DNA of 64,000 bases from Acanthornis magna (GCA_036785705.1 JAWUZG010000355.1:601571-665570); one strand, 5' to 3'. Counted from the first letter of the stretch, positions 1-14,323 are shown. The notes: generated by a model not told the origin, from the sequence alone. Numbers and translations are program-made.

Positions 1-2460
1 GTCTCTTCTATGGGGAGAAATCATCATAATTGGTCTTCCAACATCTCCATTAGACATCTTAAATAGTTTCCACATACTTGTGAAAGTTTCAATTACTTCA
101 CGTACTATTTGACAATTTTAGTCCAAGTAAGGGACACTGGCTGAATTTCTGTACCATGAGAAAAATGTGGTCTAGAAGGATTTCTTACTGAGAAAAAGGA
201 ATGCATCTTTAATTTTTTTTTTTTAAGGTACTGTGTATCTTGCATGATTTTTTTTTTTTTTTTAAGATATACAGTATCTTGGATGCTAGCCCCAAGCCAG
301 ACTCTTTATATTTGCAAATTTTAATTTAAGTCAGGGAAGAAAACTCTGGCAAAACATGAAAAGTTACTTTAATATAATTTATTTTTTGTTTTGGTGTGGT
401 TTTTTGTTGTTTAGTTCTCATTATTTGAAGCCATTAGCTAAATGACCATGTGGCTCCAGCTCTCAGTTTATGAGCTAGATGATGGATGCTGCAATTACTC
501 TGAAATAAAGTGTTATTTTTTATAAGTTAAGAACTGGTTGTTTGTAAGTGAAAAAATGATTGCTGAGCATTAGGAACATGTAAATGGAACTGGAGGGAAG
601 AGGAAGATCTACAGAAATTCAGAGAAGGACTTTTGAGGCTTTCTGAAAGAGCTTGTGGAAATGAGCCCAGTGACAGTCCCATGCTCATTTCCTCCAGTGA
701 TCACTGGATCTACCTGGACATTTAAGGCAGCTTTTAGTCTTGTGTGAAAGATATGATTTGATTCTGGTTATTGTCTCAGTCCAGTAAACTTAGCTGAAGG
801 AAAGCTTCTATGCAGGGGTGGATTTGGTGGTGTAAATCTACTTTTAGTTCAGTTAAAGACCATGGTCTTCCCTTAACCTCATCAGAAGAATGAACAAATC
901 TAGTTCACTTCCCCCTCAAATTTCTCTAGATTTCTTCTTGTGTTCAATGTACAAACTGACATGAATACAGACTAATCAAGGAAAGCATTTTTAACAGACT
1001 CTCCAAGAAATACAGCATTCTGCGTAAGCACTTGTTTGCTGCCAATAGATCAAGACACAATAATGTAGACCACATACAAGGCTCTAGAATAATCTTAAAG
1101 AATATGAAGAAAATTACAACCCAGGTTGCCTCACAAAAGTACAAGTTCATGACTAGTCCTACAGGACCATGTTAGAAATTGAATTATAATTTATACCTAC
1201 ATAATTTGAATACTCAGTGTGGTTGCTGTCCAGTACTTAATTAATTTTAGTTGTGTGGTTTTTTAAAAGAAAAACCCAGTGTGAGAATTTTATTATGGAG
1301 CATGACTTCAAGTTGAATGAAATGGCAGTAATTATCCTTGAGAGAAACTGGTTTCATTGTACATGGCAAACTTGTGAAACCCAAAGGACATACTCTGCCT
1401 TGCCTGGCTCCTGAAATCAGCAGAATTGTGTTAGTTCAGATTGCAGATTGTTGTGGGGTTTTTCTACAGAAGATGTAACCTCCCACCTTGCTTTTGAGAA
1501 GGAAGTAGAATGGAGCATTATTTGTTCAAGAAAGCAGCATTCAGTTTAAACAATTTCTTGCAGCGATACCTTTGCCTACAGCTCCTTAGAGCTACATAAA
1601 TCCACTGAGGAAAACAATAACAAGTGGCAAATGGGCTCTGATGATAACAGGTTCATAACAGCAAAATTTCAAAGGAAGAGAAGGGGAGCAAGCAGGAGGA
1701 GCAGTAATAACAGGAAGATGTTTGCTCTGTTAACTTTTGCATGGGCAAGAGATAGACTCAGGCCTCCTTCACGTGAAAGTGTGTGGTCACAGCTGCTGCC
1801 TTGAGTGCTAAGGTGAAAATACAGGTGGCATCCCTTGGCATGTGCAGGCAGCTAAAGGTACTCCTGACCATGAAGGGAGCACAGAGGCTGCTGGCTGCTT
1901 GCTGGCAGGCCATGATGGGCTGTTTGTTTTCATACTCACAGTCTTGGGACACTGCTGCCACTGTCACAGCAGTTTCTTTTCATTTTAGGCTGCTGAAAGG
2001 GCTTACTTTGTGGATTTGCTGGTTAGATTGATATCCTAAAATTGAAACCATAAATAGTTATGTCACGTTAATATTTGGTTTGGTAATTTCTGTTTTGCTT
2101 TATACACTTCTGATTCAGCACAGGAATACTGCATTCAGCTAAAGGTTTGTTGATTCCCTAAGAGCCAAAAAATTAAAAACAAACTAGCTTCTTTTGAATA
2201 TTGCTCTCTTGTGTTCTGAATAACTATTTGCAATCACTACCTACTTATGGTAAGCCTCTGAAAATAGATGCATATAATGGAAGTCATGTTTTTTAAGGAA
2301 AAAGCAGATCAGTGATCCCTGTTACAGACTGTCCACAAAATATCAGGAACTAGTTTTGCTTCATATTGCTGTAAGTGGAGCAAGGCCTTGGCTTTAAAAA
2401 GAGATCAAATTGATACCTCATTGAAAATATTGAGATGCCTTAAACCATTTATTTTGGATA
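1..2460. other. Non-coding, no recognised feature
   Basis: AT-rich DNA with no exon, repeat family or RNA gene that I can recognise. The one local oddity is at about 207-285, where a poly-T run followed by a short AAG(G/A)TA...GTATCTT phrase occurs twice, like a small imperfect duplication. Open frames here are under 85 codons and overlap on opposite strands, as expected by chance. Confidence 0.7.
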
Positions 2461-3830
2461 AATCACACAGAATCACAGAATATGCTGAGTTGGAAGGAAC
2501 ACACGAGGATCATTGAGTCCAGCTCCTGGCTCTGCGCAGGAGACCCCAAGAGTCACCCCATGTGCCTGAAAGCATTGTCCAAATGCTTCTTGAACTCCGT
2601 TGGCCTTGTTGCTGTGACAGCTTCCCTGGGGAGCTGTTGCAGTGCCCAACCACCCTCTGGTGAAGATCCTTTCCCTGAAATTAAACTTAAACCTCCCCTG
2701 ACACAACTTCAGGGCATTCCCTCAGGTCCTGTCACTGTCACCACAGAGAAGAGATCAGTGCCTGCCCCTCCTCTTCCCCTCAGGAGGAAGCTGTAACTGC
2801 AGTGAGGTCTCCCCTCGGTCTCCTCCAGGCCGAACAGAGCAAGGCCTCAGCCACTCCGCACACAACTTCCTCTCTAGGCCCTTCACTATCTTCGTGGCCC
2901 TTCTTTGGGATGCTCTCTAATAACTTAATATCTTGTATCTCATTCCCCAGTCTGTCCATACCTCCAGGACTTCCCCATCCCAGGTGCAGAATCTGGCACC
3001 TGGATTTCCTTTGTTGAACTCTGTACGGTTGGTGACTGCCCAGTCCTCACCACTGTCGAGGCCTCTCTGCAGGGCCTCTCTCAGCTCCTCCCAGCTTTGT
3101 ATCATCTGTGAACTTGCTCTGTATCCCTTCCAGTCCTGCATCCAAGTCATTTATGAAGATGCCGATGAGTACAGGGTCTGATGGACACTAGTGCCAGGTC
3201 CCTGTCTGGTGTCACCCCATTCTCTGTAACCTTTTGCACCCGACCCATGAGCCAGTTGCTCACCCATCTCATGGTGTGTTTATCCAGCTGTGTGCTGGAC
3301 ATTTTGTCCAGAAGGATCCTCTGAGAAACGGTATCCAAAGCTTTGCTGAAATACAGAAAGGTTACATCAGCTGGCTTCCCCTGATCAGCTCAGTGGGTTA
3401 CTTTGTCATAGAAGCAAATCAGGTTTGATAAGCACGACTTTCCTCTCATGAAGCCGTGCTGGCTGTAACCAATGACTGTGTTGTCTTTCAGGTGTTTTTC
3501 AACACCTTCCAAAATAATCTCCATAACTATGCGTGGCACTGAAGTGAGACTGATAGATCTGTGGCTTCCAGGGTCCTCCTTTCTCTTCTTGAAAACTGGG
3601 GCATTTGCCAGCTTCCAGTCAGCTGGACCACTCCAGATTCCCAAGACCACTCAAAAATTATTGAGAGGTTTTGTGATGATATCAACTCTTGAGCTATCTA
3701 GCTCTTTGAGGATTCTTGGATGAATCCCATCAGGTTGAATAGATTTGTAGGGATCCAGCTGGAGCAGTAGAAAATTTGTCTGCTGGAGAACTTTGTCAAT
3801 GGCAATAGCCCTAAAGCCATCTTGACCTCA
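2461..3830 (-). mobile_element. CR1 LINE fragment (3' part, 5'-truncated)
   Basis: This is a non-LTR retrotransposon of the bird CR1 group. The 3' end is at the left, where AATCACAGAAT repeats precede the typical GAGTTGGAAGGAAC...ATTGAGTCCAGCTCC tail. Reading on the minus strand from the right, the order of reverse-transcriptase blocks is: PDGIHPRILKEL (about 3710-3750), a KKRKEDPGSHR / SLTSVP block followed by SQHGF and GKSCL (3390-3650), a block like DTVSQRILLDK...RWVSNWL (3147-3338), then TDDTKLG, whose two catalytic aspartates lie at about 3101-3106, and a tail with EDWAVTNRTEFNKG (2917-3150). The blocks fall in different frames with stops between them, so the element is dead. Ordinary CR1s are truncated at the 5' end in this way. 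I cannot name the subfamily from sequence alone. Confidence 0.93.
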
Positions 3831-4107
3831 TGGAAAAAAATCTTGCTGCCCTTCTTCCATCAGAATAACTTTGACCTCATTAATATTTTTACTTTGGCAG
3901 TCACAGCATGGTGGGGTTGTAACCCAACTTAGAGATGTTAGCTGCTGGACCTCAGAGGGAAATCCCTGATCCTCTGAGCCTTCTAGATTTGCTAGGAAAA
4001 CTCCTTCTGGATAAATGTCTGTGTCATAGGGATTACAGAGCAAGTGTCGCTGAGCTTCACTGTGGATTCTGCCAGCATGCATGCAGCAGGACACCACAGT
4101 GATCTTT

Positions 4108-4170
4108 GTCACAGCTGCAGGGATTCTTGTCACAGCTGCAGGGATTCTTGTCACAGCCACAATAGCGATC
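4108..4170. repeat. 21-bp tandem repeat, about 3 copies
   Basis: The phrase GTCACAGCTGCAGGGATTCTT begins at 4108, 4129 and 4150; the third copy diverges after GTCACAGC. The 21-bp period keeps a minus-strand frame open (repeated VTRIPAA), but this open frame (3828-4328) matches nothing I know. It lies just upstream of the CR1, and I could not tell whether it is an unfamiliar part of the CR1 or unique DNA. Confidence 0.85.
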
Positions 4171-4330
4171 CTTATGGCATCCAGTGCTTTTGTCACAGTG
4201 CTGCAAAATAATTGCAGCAGCTGCAGCCTCTGCCAGCTCTGTGAAGGCCAAGCCTGTATGTGGACAGTGAGCACAAGCTTTGCCTCCTGCTGGTAACCCA
4301 GATGGAGGAAGAGGTCTAAAGTCATCACCT

Positions 4331-7073
4331 GCTACATCGGTGTGTTGGTACTGAGACCCAGATCAACCCCTTGGCATGAGAGAGGACAGCTCTGCCTCCA
4401 TGGGCACTGTGAGTCTGACCTGTGAGGAGAGGTTTAGTGACCTAGAGATTCAGAACTTGTTACTAGGGGATATGATAGCAGCATAATGGGCTTGAAGCAT
4501 GGAAACAATGTGTCCTGCTACTTTGTTCCCTCATGTACTTATACTACTGTTCAATCTGAATCTTGCCCTACCTTACCTATGGCATTACAGGAGCACCTTT
4601 GTGCTTCTTAATATTTCTATAACCTCTGTGCTTCATACTTCCCATCCTCCTGTTGGCTCTGGCTAGGTAAAGGCATATGAAGGGACAACTATTAGACTTC
4701 CTGATGTTATACAGGTACATTGTTTTCAAATCGGAATCCTGCTCTTAATTTATTTTAGTCTGGAGAAATCAAATAATGCGATATTGGGTAAAACATATTT
4801 ATGAATGCATGTGCCCGATGTTACGTGCCGTTTACAATTTGCATCTTTCCTGGTCCCACAAGACTGATTATAAAGACCATTAAAAAGGCACTTGATGGTA
4901 TGTTAAAATTTTAGGGCTTTAGGTCATGACATAAACTGTAAAAAGTATTACTGAGTACAAAAGGCAGTCCATTTCTAATGTCGTTGGTAGTAATTTCCTT
5001 TACTGACTCTGGTGTACTGTAAAACAAGTTTTACTAACCTCAGAAGTAAATGTCCTTAATGTGTGCCTGCTCTGGATAGTTTATAGGGGTTGTGCAGGTA
5101 AGTGTGTTTGCCTGGCAGTGTCCTGCTTTTACCTGCACTTCTCTCAGTACTGCAATACTGTGCTGGAAACTGGAATATCAAAAAGTGTCTCTAGAGTATT
5201 AGCAGCTGTTGTGGGGCAGCCCCATTAGCCACAGATTTCACTGCCTGGAAATGAACAATAAAAAGCAATCCTCATGATAATGGTTGCTCCACCAGCTTCT
5301 TTCTCTAACTGGAAAAGATCTTTCTGCTTGATTCTGAGCTAGTATTTCTTTATTTCTTTATCAAGAAAGATTCAAAGTACTTCTATTTCCCCCTTGAAAG
5401 TGATTTAAAAAAAATAAATAGAATACTAGCAAGGGGTGTATGTATATTACTGTAATTAGTATGGGGGAGTGAATCCATTTTTTTCCCTGTATATGTTAAA
5501 ATCTTGATTTTTGGGGAATTCTTCTGATTCTTCTTCCAAAGGATATTTTTAGGCTGAACATCCTCTTTTGCCTTATGTGAGAGGCAGCCAATACTGCTGT
5601 GTTAGTGTGTGTTCAAACTGCTCTGAATTAATCCTGTGTTTCCTGGCAACAACTTCCCATTTCTTTCCTTATCTTTTCGCAGTGCTATGAGGATTTGATC
5701 TGAGGCACCATTAGTAGAATAGACATAACGATTGTATCAGTTGATTAGAGGCATCTAATGTAGTTTCTGGACATCAGTTACTGCTCAGTAATGGAAATAG
5801 TTCAAGGAAATACTTCATGAAGCTTACAGCTGACTAAGAAGCTGGAAATCTGTCATTTTGTTTACAGGCACGTAGGCAATTTTTCCATGTCCTCATTGTA
5901 GTGTGAAAGGTCCCGGGTGGAAAGGTAGCTTGTCCTCTGGCTTAGGTTTGCCCCTTCTTTGGTGCAAGTTGCACAACTTCCAAGGTATAGTCACCCTTTG
6001 GGTCCTCTGTTGGCAATTACATTGTCCCAGGCTCAAAGTGGGAATCTCCCTGCTCAGATTACATTTGTCTTCCTTTCCCAGAGATGTGAGCTGGTTGCTG
6101 CTGCCATGACCGAAGGATAATATAGGACGGTAACTGGATCTGGGTGTCAGTGTGGGAAGTTCAGTACATGGTATTTTCTAACTTCTTCACAGCTGTACTA
6201 GGATTTTCCCCCATTTTTGTTGGCTTTTTTTTTTAAATTTCATGCAGAGCTGTATTAATTACCAAGGTTTTTTATTATTATTATTTTTAAATTTGATGAC
6301 GCTACTTTATTTTATTGCATCTATTTGACTCTTGTCAAAACCACTTATGAATAACAGCAACATAATTTAGTAGAGGATATCAGCTCAGCTGCTCTATGAA
6401 AGCTTTATTTAAAGGGCTTCTCTTTACATGCAGTGAATATTTAATCATTGCCTTTATTTTCTGCTCTCATTTTCAATTCAGATTTCAATTTATAGGTTTT
6501 AATTATGTAAAAAAGACAAAGATATGCTCTTTTCTTCTCTCTGTTGAATTTTCCTAACACAGTCTAATTTGAATTGAAAACTGACTTTTACTGTATTCAA
6601 GTTGGTTTTAGGGTCCTTCCAGAGTTTCAGAATTTCTATTATATTAAACATTTCTGAATCTAGAAAAGTGCTGGCTCAAACCTTGATGCTGTTAAATTCA
6701 ATAGACCTTTTGCCAATAACATTCATAATGCTAGGTTTTGCACACTCGGTTTTAGGTAGGTTAGTAAGTTCACAATAATGCAGTATTTTTATTGCAAATG
6801 ATGTCATATTAGTACTTGTGATTACTTAAGGCAGACTTTTTTAAGCCATGGTTAATTTATGGATTACTAGCAGATAAAATGACTTGCTGTATCAATTTAG
6901 GAATTTCAAATTCTGTTAAATGCAGTGTAGGTTTGAAATGTATTTTTAATACCTGTCATCTCCTGTAAGTAATTGGTACAATGTATACATAACATTAGTA
7001 GTAAAAGGATACTTCAGAATTTTTCTAGTAACTATTTTAAGAGCTGTCTTTTCTCTCTTTTGTTTCATCTAAG
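4331..7073. other. Non-coding, no recognised feature
   Basis: AT-rich single-copy-looking DNA. At about 5961-5973 there is a 13-nt odd palindrome GTGCAAGTTGCAC, which contains a C/EBP-like TTGCAC half. A good polypyrimidine acceptor-like tract ends at about 5681, but all frames behind it close quickly. No gene is supported. Confidence 0.6.
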
Positions 7074-7114
7074 GATCAAATTTTAGTTCCAACTATGATT
7101 TTACTGAAAACTCT
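7074..7114 (+). other. Exon-like island, 41 nt
   Basis: A strong pyrimidine tract (GTCTTTTCTCTCTTTTG, then TTTCATCTAAG) precedes this segment and a strong donor GTAAGT follows at 7115. Two frames stay open. One reads SNFSSNYDFTENS and would begin with two bases completing a codon and end on a codon boundary. The segment is very short and such pairs of signals also arise by chance in introns. I do not recognise the peptide. It is listed because both splice signals are better than most others seen in the window. Confidence 0.2.
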
Positions 7115-7502
7115 GTAAGTTGTTAAATCAGTAATATGTGTGGGTTTGGGGTTATTTTCAGAAGTTAGAAGATTAAGTTCCTCTAGAAGGAGATAAAATG
7201 TCTAAATTCACCTAACCTTTTGTTCTGCTGTATGCTAGATCCTAACATCATCAGGTTCACAGTGGCCTTTCATTCAGTCATGACCTAGTTCAATGTACAG
7301 GTAACAAATCAATAGCCTGAGATAGTAACATTTACTATCTAATTCCTACTACTTCAACAGTGGATTTCCACAGTTATGTCAATTATGTTTTGGAAATATC
7401 ACTGAACTTTGCTTATTTGAACCCATTAATGTGCTGAGACAAGGTTGGGTTTGCTTCAATAACATTGCAGAATGCTTTGATGATTTCAATACCTTTGTCT
7501 TA

Positions 7503-7531
7503 CAAAAAAAGAAAAGAAAAGAAAAAAAAAT
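7503..7531. repeat. A-rich simple repeat (AAAAG)n
   Basis: Short A-rich run with regularly spaced G, the AAAAG type. No TSD or flanking element was seen. Confidence 0.8.
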
Positions 7532-10500
7532 AATTGTTCAAAGAGTTGTATGAAACAAGTGCCATTGTACAGCCTGCAGCACACTCCTTGGTTCCTGGAT
7601 TCTTGTTAAGTGCTGCTGTGGTCTGATGGGAGCAGTTCCGTTTCTATCGCACTGCTGCCATTAAGCCCTTGCTCTCAAGAAAGTTTTCTCCCACACATAA
7701 GTGTGCAGCCTTGAGTGAATAAAGTCCCAAAGAATTGGGGTGGCACCTCTACAGCCAAATTAATTTATTTTTACCTGCTCTGGCAAGGTTGCTCTAGCAA
7801 GGTTTAACATGGTGAATACTACGTCTCATAACTGGGCTGTGTGAAAAGTAATATTCCCATCTGTTTGACTACAGCTTGAACTTTGGAAGATGGACAGTGG
7901 TCTTGTCACATGTACGCTTTTCTTCTTCCATGGACTCTAGTGTGATTTTGTCTGGCCCTTTGTGTTAATTTATACTACACTACTCTCCCTGTTCCTGTAT
8001 GTAGGTGGGAAGCCATGACTTCATGCTACCTTCACATCCAAGGGACTAATGAAAAAGAACACTGCTTACTATTTTCCTGGCATAAAGGGAAAGCCTAGAA
8101 TGAGCAGAAATCATAATTTAACTTGTATTAAGTTTCTACATGCAATTTTCATCACCTGAAAAAAATTGTCTTCGCAAACTAACTTTTTAATGAGAAAGCT
8201 TCTAGTGTTGCTGGTAGCAATGATTAAGTATCTAACTACCTATAGCACTTCTTGCTAGTTCATTAAAAGACTAGCCTTCCTAATTACATTTGCATGTCTC
8301 TCCATAATTTGTACAGACCTCAATAACTAAATGGGTGATAATCCGTCAGCAGAATTGCAAAAGACCTTGATCCTTACATACGCAAACCCTCGGGCAGTAT
8401 TTACAGTTTTCTAATAGTGTGTTGCCTTTCTTACTTGATTTTTAACTGAATAGAAGACACTGTTGATGATATTAGCTTCACAAATAGTCTGTTGTGCAAT
8501 GGATGAAGACACTTTGGGATGGATATAGGCAATCTGTCCCCTTGCTCCCTAGTCATTGCAAAGACAGATCTCATTTCTGGTTTAGTTATTTGAAACTGTC
8601 TGTGTCTTTATTTCACTGATAAGTCATTTTAAAAGCTGGAGTGAATGTTATTTTTTTACTCTTTGAAGGCCTGATCTCTTTGTGATGCTTGGATGGCCAA
8701 AAGATGGTGACTTAAACACAAATTAGGTACCTGCAGCACAATTTCTAATGGTGCAGAGGTGAAGCTGGGGAATTGGTGCTCACCCTCTGAAGGTCAGAGC
8801 ACAGATTGACTTGCATGACTGGAGATACTCAGCACTTATAGTGCTGCTTTAAGTATATTCATCTGTTTTCTCTTTTATTTGTTCTTCTCTTCAGGCAGCT
8901 AAAAAACTAAGCCATTCTAATTCAATTTCTTCTTAAAAAATTTTTATAATCTGGTCTTCAGCTTTAGTGTAATTTTACCTCTTCTTTCATACTTACGTGA
9001 GTTAAATGCTTTATGTCTCTATTTCATGTGGGAAATGCCTCCAAGGGCATCCACTTACATATAGCAATTTTGGTGCATCACCTCCGAATAATTCAGAGAA
9101 AACTTATCCATCATTAGATTAAATTGTGCACTCTTATCAGTGCACTGCCCACTTTCTGATCATCTGAAAAGCTTTCAGACTCACCCATGAGTTATACAGC
9201 CATCACTGCCCATTTTCTAGCTGAATCCCTGTGTCTACACATGCTCCTGGCTCACCAGCTCTGCTCTTAGTCTCCCCCCAGAGCAGCACAGGGTGATTAT
9301 ATTTCTAACTCATTTGGCTTATCACATTTAAGACTCTACTTGAAGAGCAAGGTCTCCGCTTTACCACTGCATCATTATCTTCTGAAATATTTTTAAAATG
9401 TGCCATTTTAGCCCTATGTTATATGTTCTGTCCTCAGAACAAGGCAGCAAAACTGGAACAGGGAGAAAGGAAAATGCCTGCTGTGTTTCGAGTTAGTGTT
9501 CCTACTGGGACATATCTTTGAGGCAGGGCCATGTGGAGGTAGAGCAAATGGTGCAGGAAGGCACTTTGCTGAGTTGGAATGAAATATCACAAGCTGAAAC
9601 AGTAGTTTCTGACCACCTGCCTGGACAAAGTGATTTCATCTGGGCTGCTATTGGAATTGTCCTTGTGTTGTTTGGCAACTCTTTGCAGCATCCTCTTTAT
9701 ATTATTTCAGTTTGTGCACATGTTGTGAATATAAAGAAACTAAGAGAAAATGAGGAGTATCTTCTCTTCCAGAAAAGCTTGTTACCTATGGCAAAATCCT
9801 CCAAATCATTACTCTTTTACAAAGGGGCAGTCATATGTTGTAAATAATGAACAGTAATGATAAAACATCTGAGAAGACTTAGATAAGAACATGTATTGAA
9901 AAATACAATTATTATGGTCTGAGAGTTTTCACAGTGGGCAAAACCATGTACTTTATAATTTCTACTATTTAATTTTTTAATCGCATTTCTTTCAAAGTTA
10001 ATTTATTCTGATGAAGTGGGATATCTGCTGATTATTTAACATATCCATCTATTTTGTGAGCTTTAGTGTTGCCCTGAGTTTCATGTTAATTATATAGGAC
10101 CATCACTATATTTAAAAACCAGTCTTCATTAAAAAAACTAAATTGTTAATATATCAGCTGTTAGCTGTACTTAACAGAGGTCTTCTGCATCTCTCACAGG
10201 CTTTATGAATTCTTAGGCTGGCAGTCCTTTCTGCTATTTATGTGTACTGAAGCAACCATATAATTTATCTGGTTTGGAGCTCCTTTCTTCCAGCATATTC
10301 AGAGCTTACCAGTATCACTAATAGGAAAACAGAAAGAGATTCATCCCTTAATTCCTAAACATCTTGATAAATGAGCAACAGAACCTGCCAACTAGCTAAT
10401 ATAACATGGTATACAGACTGTGATATTAGGTATAAGAGGTTGATTTGGCAGGATTTTTGAGTATGTCACGTGACTTGTAAAGAGATGAAAATAAAAGATA

Positions 10501-13500
10501 TAAAATACATAGCCTGCCTCAGTATTTTCCCCAGCACTCACATGGAAGTGACAACAGAGCTCCTGCTCTTCACTTCAGGTGTTTTATAAACTTGCCTACC
10601 TTCTTGACTGCCACCAGTTGAAATGCTGGTGTGAGGAATTAGGATTGGATGCCTGGGTGATGAGAAAATGAAAAGGATTGCTCTTCAAATGATTCTGAGG
10701 GGATGTGCAATAGAGCAGAACCCTTTTTGAAGGATTGGTTCAAAGGAAAACATAGGCTCAAAATAATGAGCTTTTAAAAACCTGTCTTACTGCTTGTGGT
10801 TCTTCACTGTGCTTCAGATATAATTCATATCAAGGTTTTAGGATTTATCATTACCTAGACTACCCTGACCTCCATCAGTGCCCCGCCTACAAATACAGAT
10901 AGTCTTTGTGTAGAATGCCTTCATACCCTCAAAGTTCTAGAAATTTCAGTAACATTAAATAAATAATATTAAAGGCAAAAATTTCTGGCATTACCTAAAA
11001 TTTTCCCCAATTACTATGAAGAGGAAGAAACTTGTATTTTGGCTTCCTTAATGCAGTAAGTGTTGGTTAAGTTGGATTTAGCTACTTGACTGTGTCATGA
11101 TAGATAAAGATTAGAACTGTATAAATAAAATACTAGGCACATGGTTAATATTTTTCTAACTAGAAGGCACAGCTAAAAAGTTTGGGTTTGTACATGAAAC
11201 CAACTTAAATAGTCCTGAGTTTTGAAAATGCACCCATTTTCAGTTTTTTTTCTTCTTCTCCTTATTTGGTGAGGCTTCCTTTATTTTTCCAGGGATCAGC
11301 TGAGGAACACTGGTGCAATATTCCTCCCTGGCACTGGTGTCCCTTGTTCAGTGACACTGTGTGTCCCATGTGGTCATTCTCTCCAAGGGCGTTATTGTAA
11401 CAGTATATTAGAATTTTTTTCCTTCCTAAAATTAGTCTAAGGTATTTCAAATACTTGGTCTTAAGGGCACAGCTGATTCATGTGGGAGCTTTTCAAGGGA
11501 AAAATGGTTGTAATGTGCCCAGATTCTGTTTTCCTGATGTGGGGAAAGGGCACTGAAAGTATTCTATGCCTTTGAAAATGCTTTTTCTTTTGGTCCCCAA
11601 TTTATTTTGGTTTTTATTGCTTAAATATTGCCCATGAAATATTAGCCAGTTGTAGCGCTTGATTGAATTATGAGTAAGATGAGCTAAAAAACATTGTTCT
11701 TCCATGTTTCTTTGTGTCATTCAATAGCTCTGATCTGACTTCTGAAATATATTTACACATTTTTCTTGGAGTTTCATGACATCATCACATCTGTAGATTT
11801 AGGGGTCTGATGCAAATGATGATCTGATTCTGTTAAAATGATCAGTCTGCCAAAACATGAACAACATTTTGTATTCTCTCCATCTCTTACATGACTGAAT
11901 AGATTCCAGTATTTTATGTTATGGACTTTGTTTTGAATCACTCTCTTTTGTTGCATGCATGAAGTTTTTTGAAACTTTCTTCTGATATATCAGTATTGGC
12001 AACAGCTGGTCCTCCCTTCCTTAAGCACCCAACACTTTTCACAAACTTTTTGACTCTTAAAAGAGTACTACTTGTGGGTTTTGTAATCATTTTAGCATCA
12101 TGGTTTTTTTAGTTAAATGCCCACACAAATAGAAATTAAAGGAATCTTGGGATGATATAAAGTTATTTGGATTAATTAATCCCTATCAAAACTTCATTGA
12201 GCTATTTACATGTGTATTATAGGTCAATATAGACCTCCATTTTAATTCATGTCTTTATGTAAAAACTTCTTTACAGCCTGGATATTTGCTTCCATGTGCT
12301 TTGCCTGTGAGCTCCAATAAGTATGACTCAGAGATGTTGCTTGGACTTTCATTTTTATTTTAAGCATAAAGACTATTGTAGTTCCAACAGATTATTATTT
12401 AAAAGTTGGTTTAAAAATACTAAACAGATAAATATTTAAGAAAACTCCTTTACCATGCAGCCCAATATTTCATAAAATATGTATAGTTTTTACTTCTACT
12501 CCTGCAGAGAATGTAAGAAATCATCCTATTTTGGTACCAGTATAATGTGTCAGAATAGTTGTGCTTTGTGGTCTAATCAAAAATATTAGCTGAAATGGGG
12601 AGGATGAGGGTCTTAATGGATTGCTATATGGACAGAAGAGATTTTTTTGTTCTTTAGTATAAAAGGAATCATCCAGTGATTCCGTTGAAAATATTTAGTT
12701 TGAACACTGATATCGAAATATTGCACTGAAAGATAAACAGATGACTTCAGAATGATGGTAGCAAATGCAATTATGCTTCAACCCACAATAATCTTAAGTG
12801 AGATATTTTATTAAATGTTAATAACTTTGGGGACTAGACTGGCTTCTTCTTAGGTCTTTCAAATAAGAGTTGTTCTGTGCAACAAGATGCCTGCAATATA
12901 AAGGTGGAATGTGTACCAAGGGATGATTCTGAGGGCTTAAAACCATTTGAGATTTATTAGTTTTCTGGAGTTGGGTTAACATGGTTCCGTGAATAGGCAC
13001 AAGGCCTGGAGAGTGGGATTAGGAAGGTTTCCAGAGGCTCTGAACTCATGTCAAGCAAACCTGTCATGCCAAGCAGCTAAGTCAACTGAATAGGGAAAAG
13101 TCTTGGAAGTGCTTTATCAATGCATAATGTTTGTAAATTTTATTCAATTAATTTACAGCTGCAGGGCTCATGAGGCTGAGATTAAAGTTTTGTAAAGTTT
13201 TGATAAGGAAGCAGCCAAAACCAAACAAAAACATTTGATTAGCTTTGGATGTTTTTTTAACAAGTTGGCAGGGGAACAAAATTGCAAGCAAGTATTTCAG
13301 AGGAAGGTGTACCCAGTCATGGGAGCTACTGTAGTCGGCTGGATTGGTAGCAGAATGCCTGCCAGGATCCTGCATGAAGTGCCTGCAGGTATGCTTGACA
13401 TTTGCTTCCCCCTCTGCCAACAGGTGCCTCGAGGAAAAGCCATGTCCCAGAGAAAAGCCTCTGGAATTTAGTGCTACCAAAAGTACTTGCAAATAAACAT

Positions 13501-14323
13501 TGTGCTTTAAATTCCTGTTATTTTTATGACAAGATTAAATAGAATTTACTTCAGACAAAACATGAGTGAGAAAGAAGATATGCCAGAAGATGCCCAAGGT
13601 GCTAGCATACGAGCTTTACAATTTATTTTTTTTTTTAATTTTAAATTATTGGGACGATCATGCAAACACTCAACTTCTCCTAGAGTTCTTTGGATATAAC
13701 TTGGCAAGATCACAGTCAGGGCTGCCACCCCCTTTCTCTGTTGATTGTGGCTGAGTTAGGAGAAATGGCGTTGCTTGTTGATATCTTACTTTTGTCCCTT
13801 ATGTAAGCCCAAGAGAGATCAGAATTCTGGAACCAAGCTTAACCTGAGCCCTCCCTCTCATATGCAACGCGTCTTGCTGAGGGAGCAGTTTCTGTTCCTT
13901 TTAGTTGTATGCATTCATTACTTCATATTTGCATTATTGAAAAGAGCAGCATTTTTGTTGTTTTCTTACATGCATTGTTAATTTTTAGACTTGGGTTCCC
14001 ATTCATCAATATTGTTTCTTAATAACTGAGTGAATTATCCAGTCAGCTTTTACACTTCCAGTGATTGTGAAATTTGTATTTTATTTGCAACCTTCTCCCA
14101 GTATATCTACAAAGGAAAAGGAAATTCCATTAAAATCAAGTTATCACGTGGGAACCCACCTGCTTTTGCTGAAATATTTGGATTTATTTTGGGGAAATCT
14201 AAACAAAATGCTTCAATTTCTGTCAGGTCACAATAAAAGCAAGCAATTCAGTTTGTTAAGAGCATCTTTCAAGGGAGTGAGTGGTGTAGGCTTGATGCAT
14301 TGGATTAATTTCTGAAATTACAG
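7532..14323. other. Non-coding, scattered acceptor-like tracts only
   Basis: No repeat family or confident exon. Acceptor-like polypyrimidine tracts end near 8895, 10294, 11291 and 13412 and are each followed by a short open frame, but none has a good paired donor. A 109-codon open frame at 9518-9847 starts at TTG, matches nothing I know, and is not called a gene. Confidence 0.55.

Noticed and set aside
3828..4328. 166-codon minus-strand frame upstream of the CR1 reverse transcriptase
   Set aside because: Kept open partly by the 21-bp tandem repeat; it does not match the CR1 protein order I know.
8895..8935. Exon-like segment after a strong pyrimidine tract
   Set aside because: The only open frame stops after 13 codons and there is no donor.
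13412..13500. Strong acceptor followed by an open frame
   Set aside because: No good donor, and two competing short frames; most likely a decoy.
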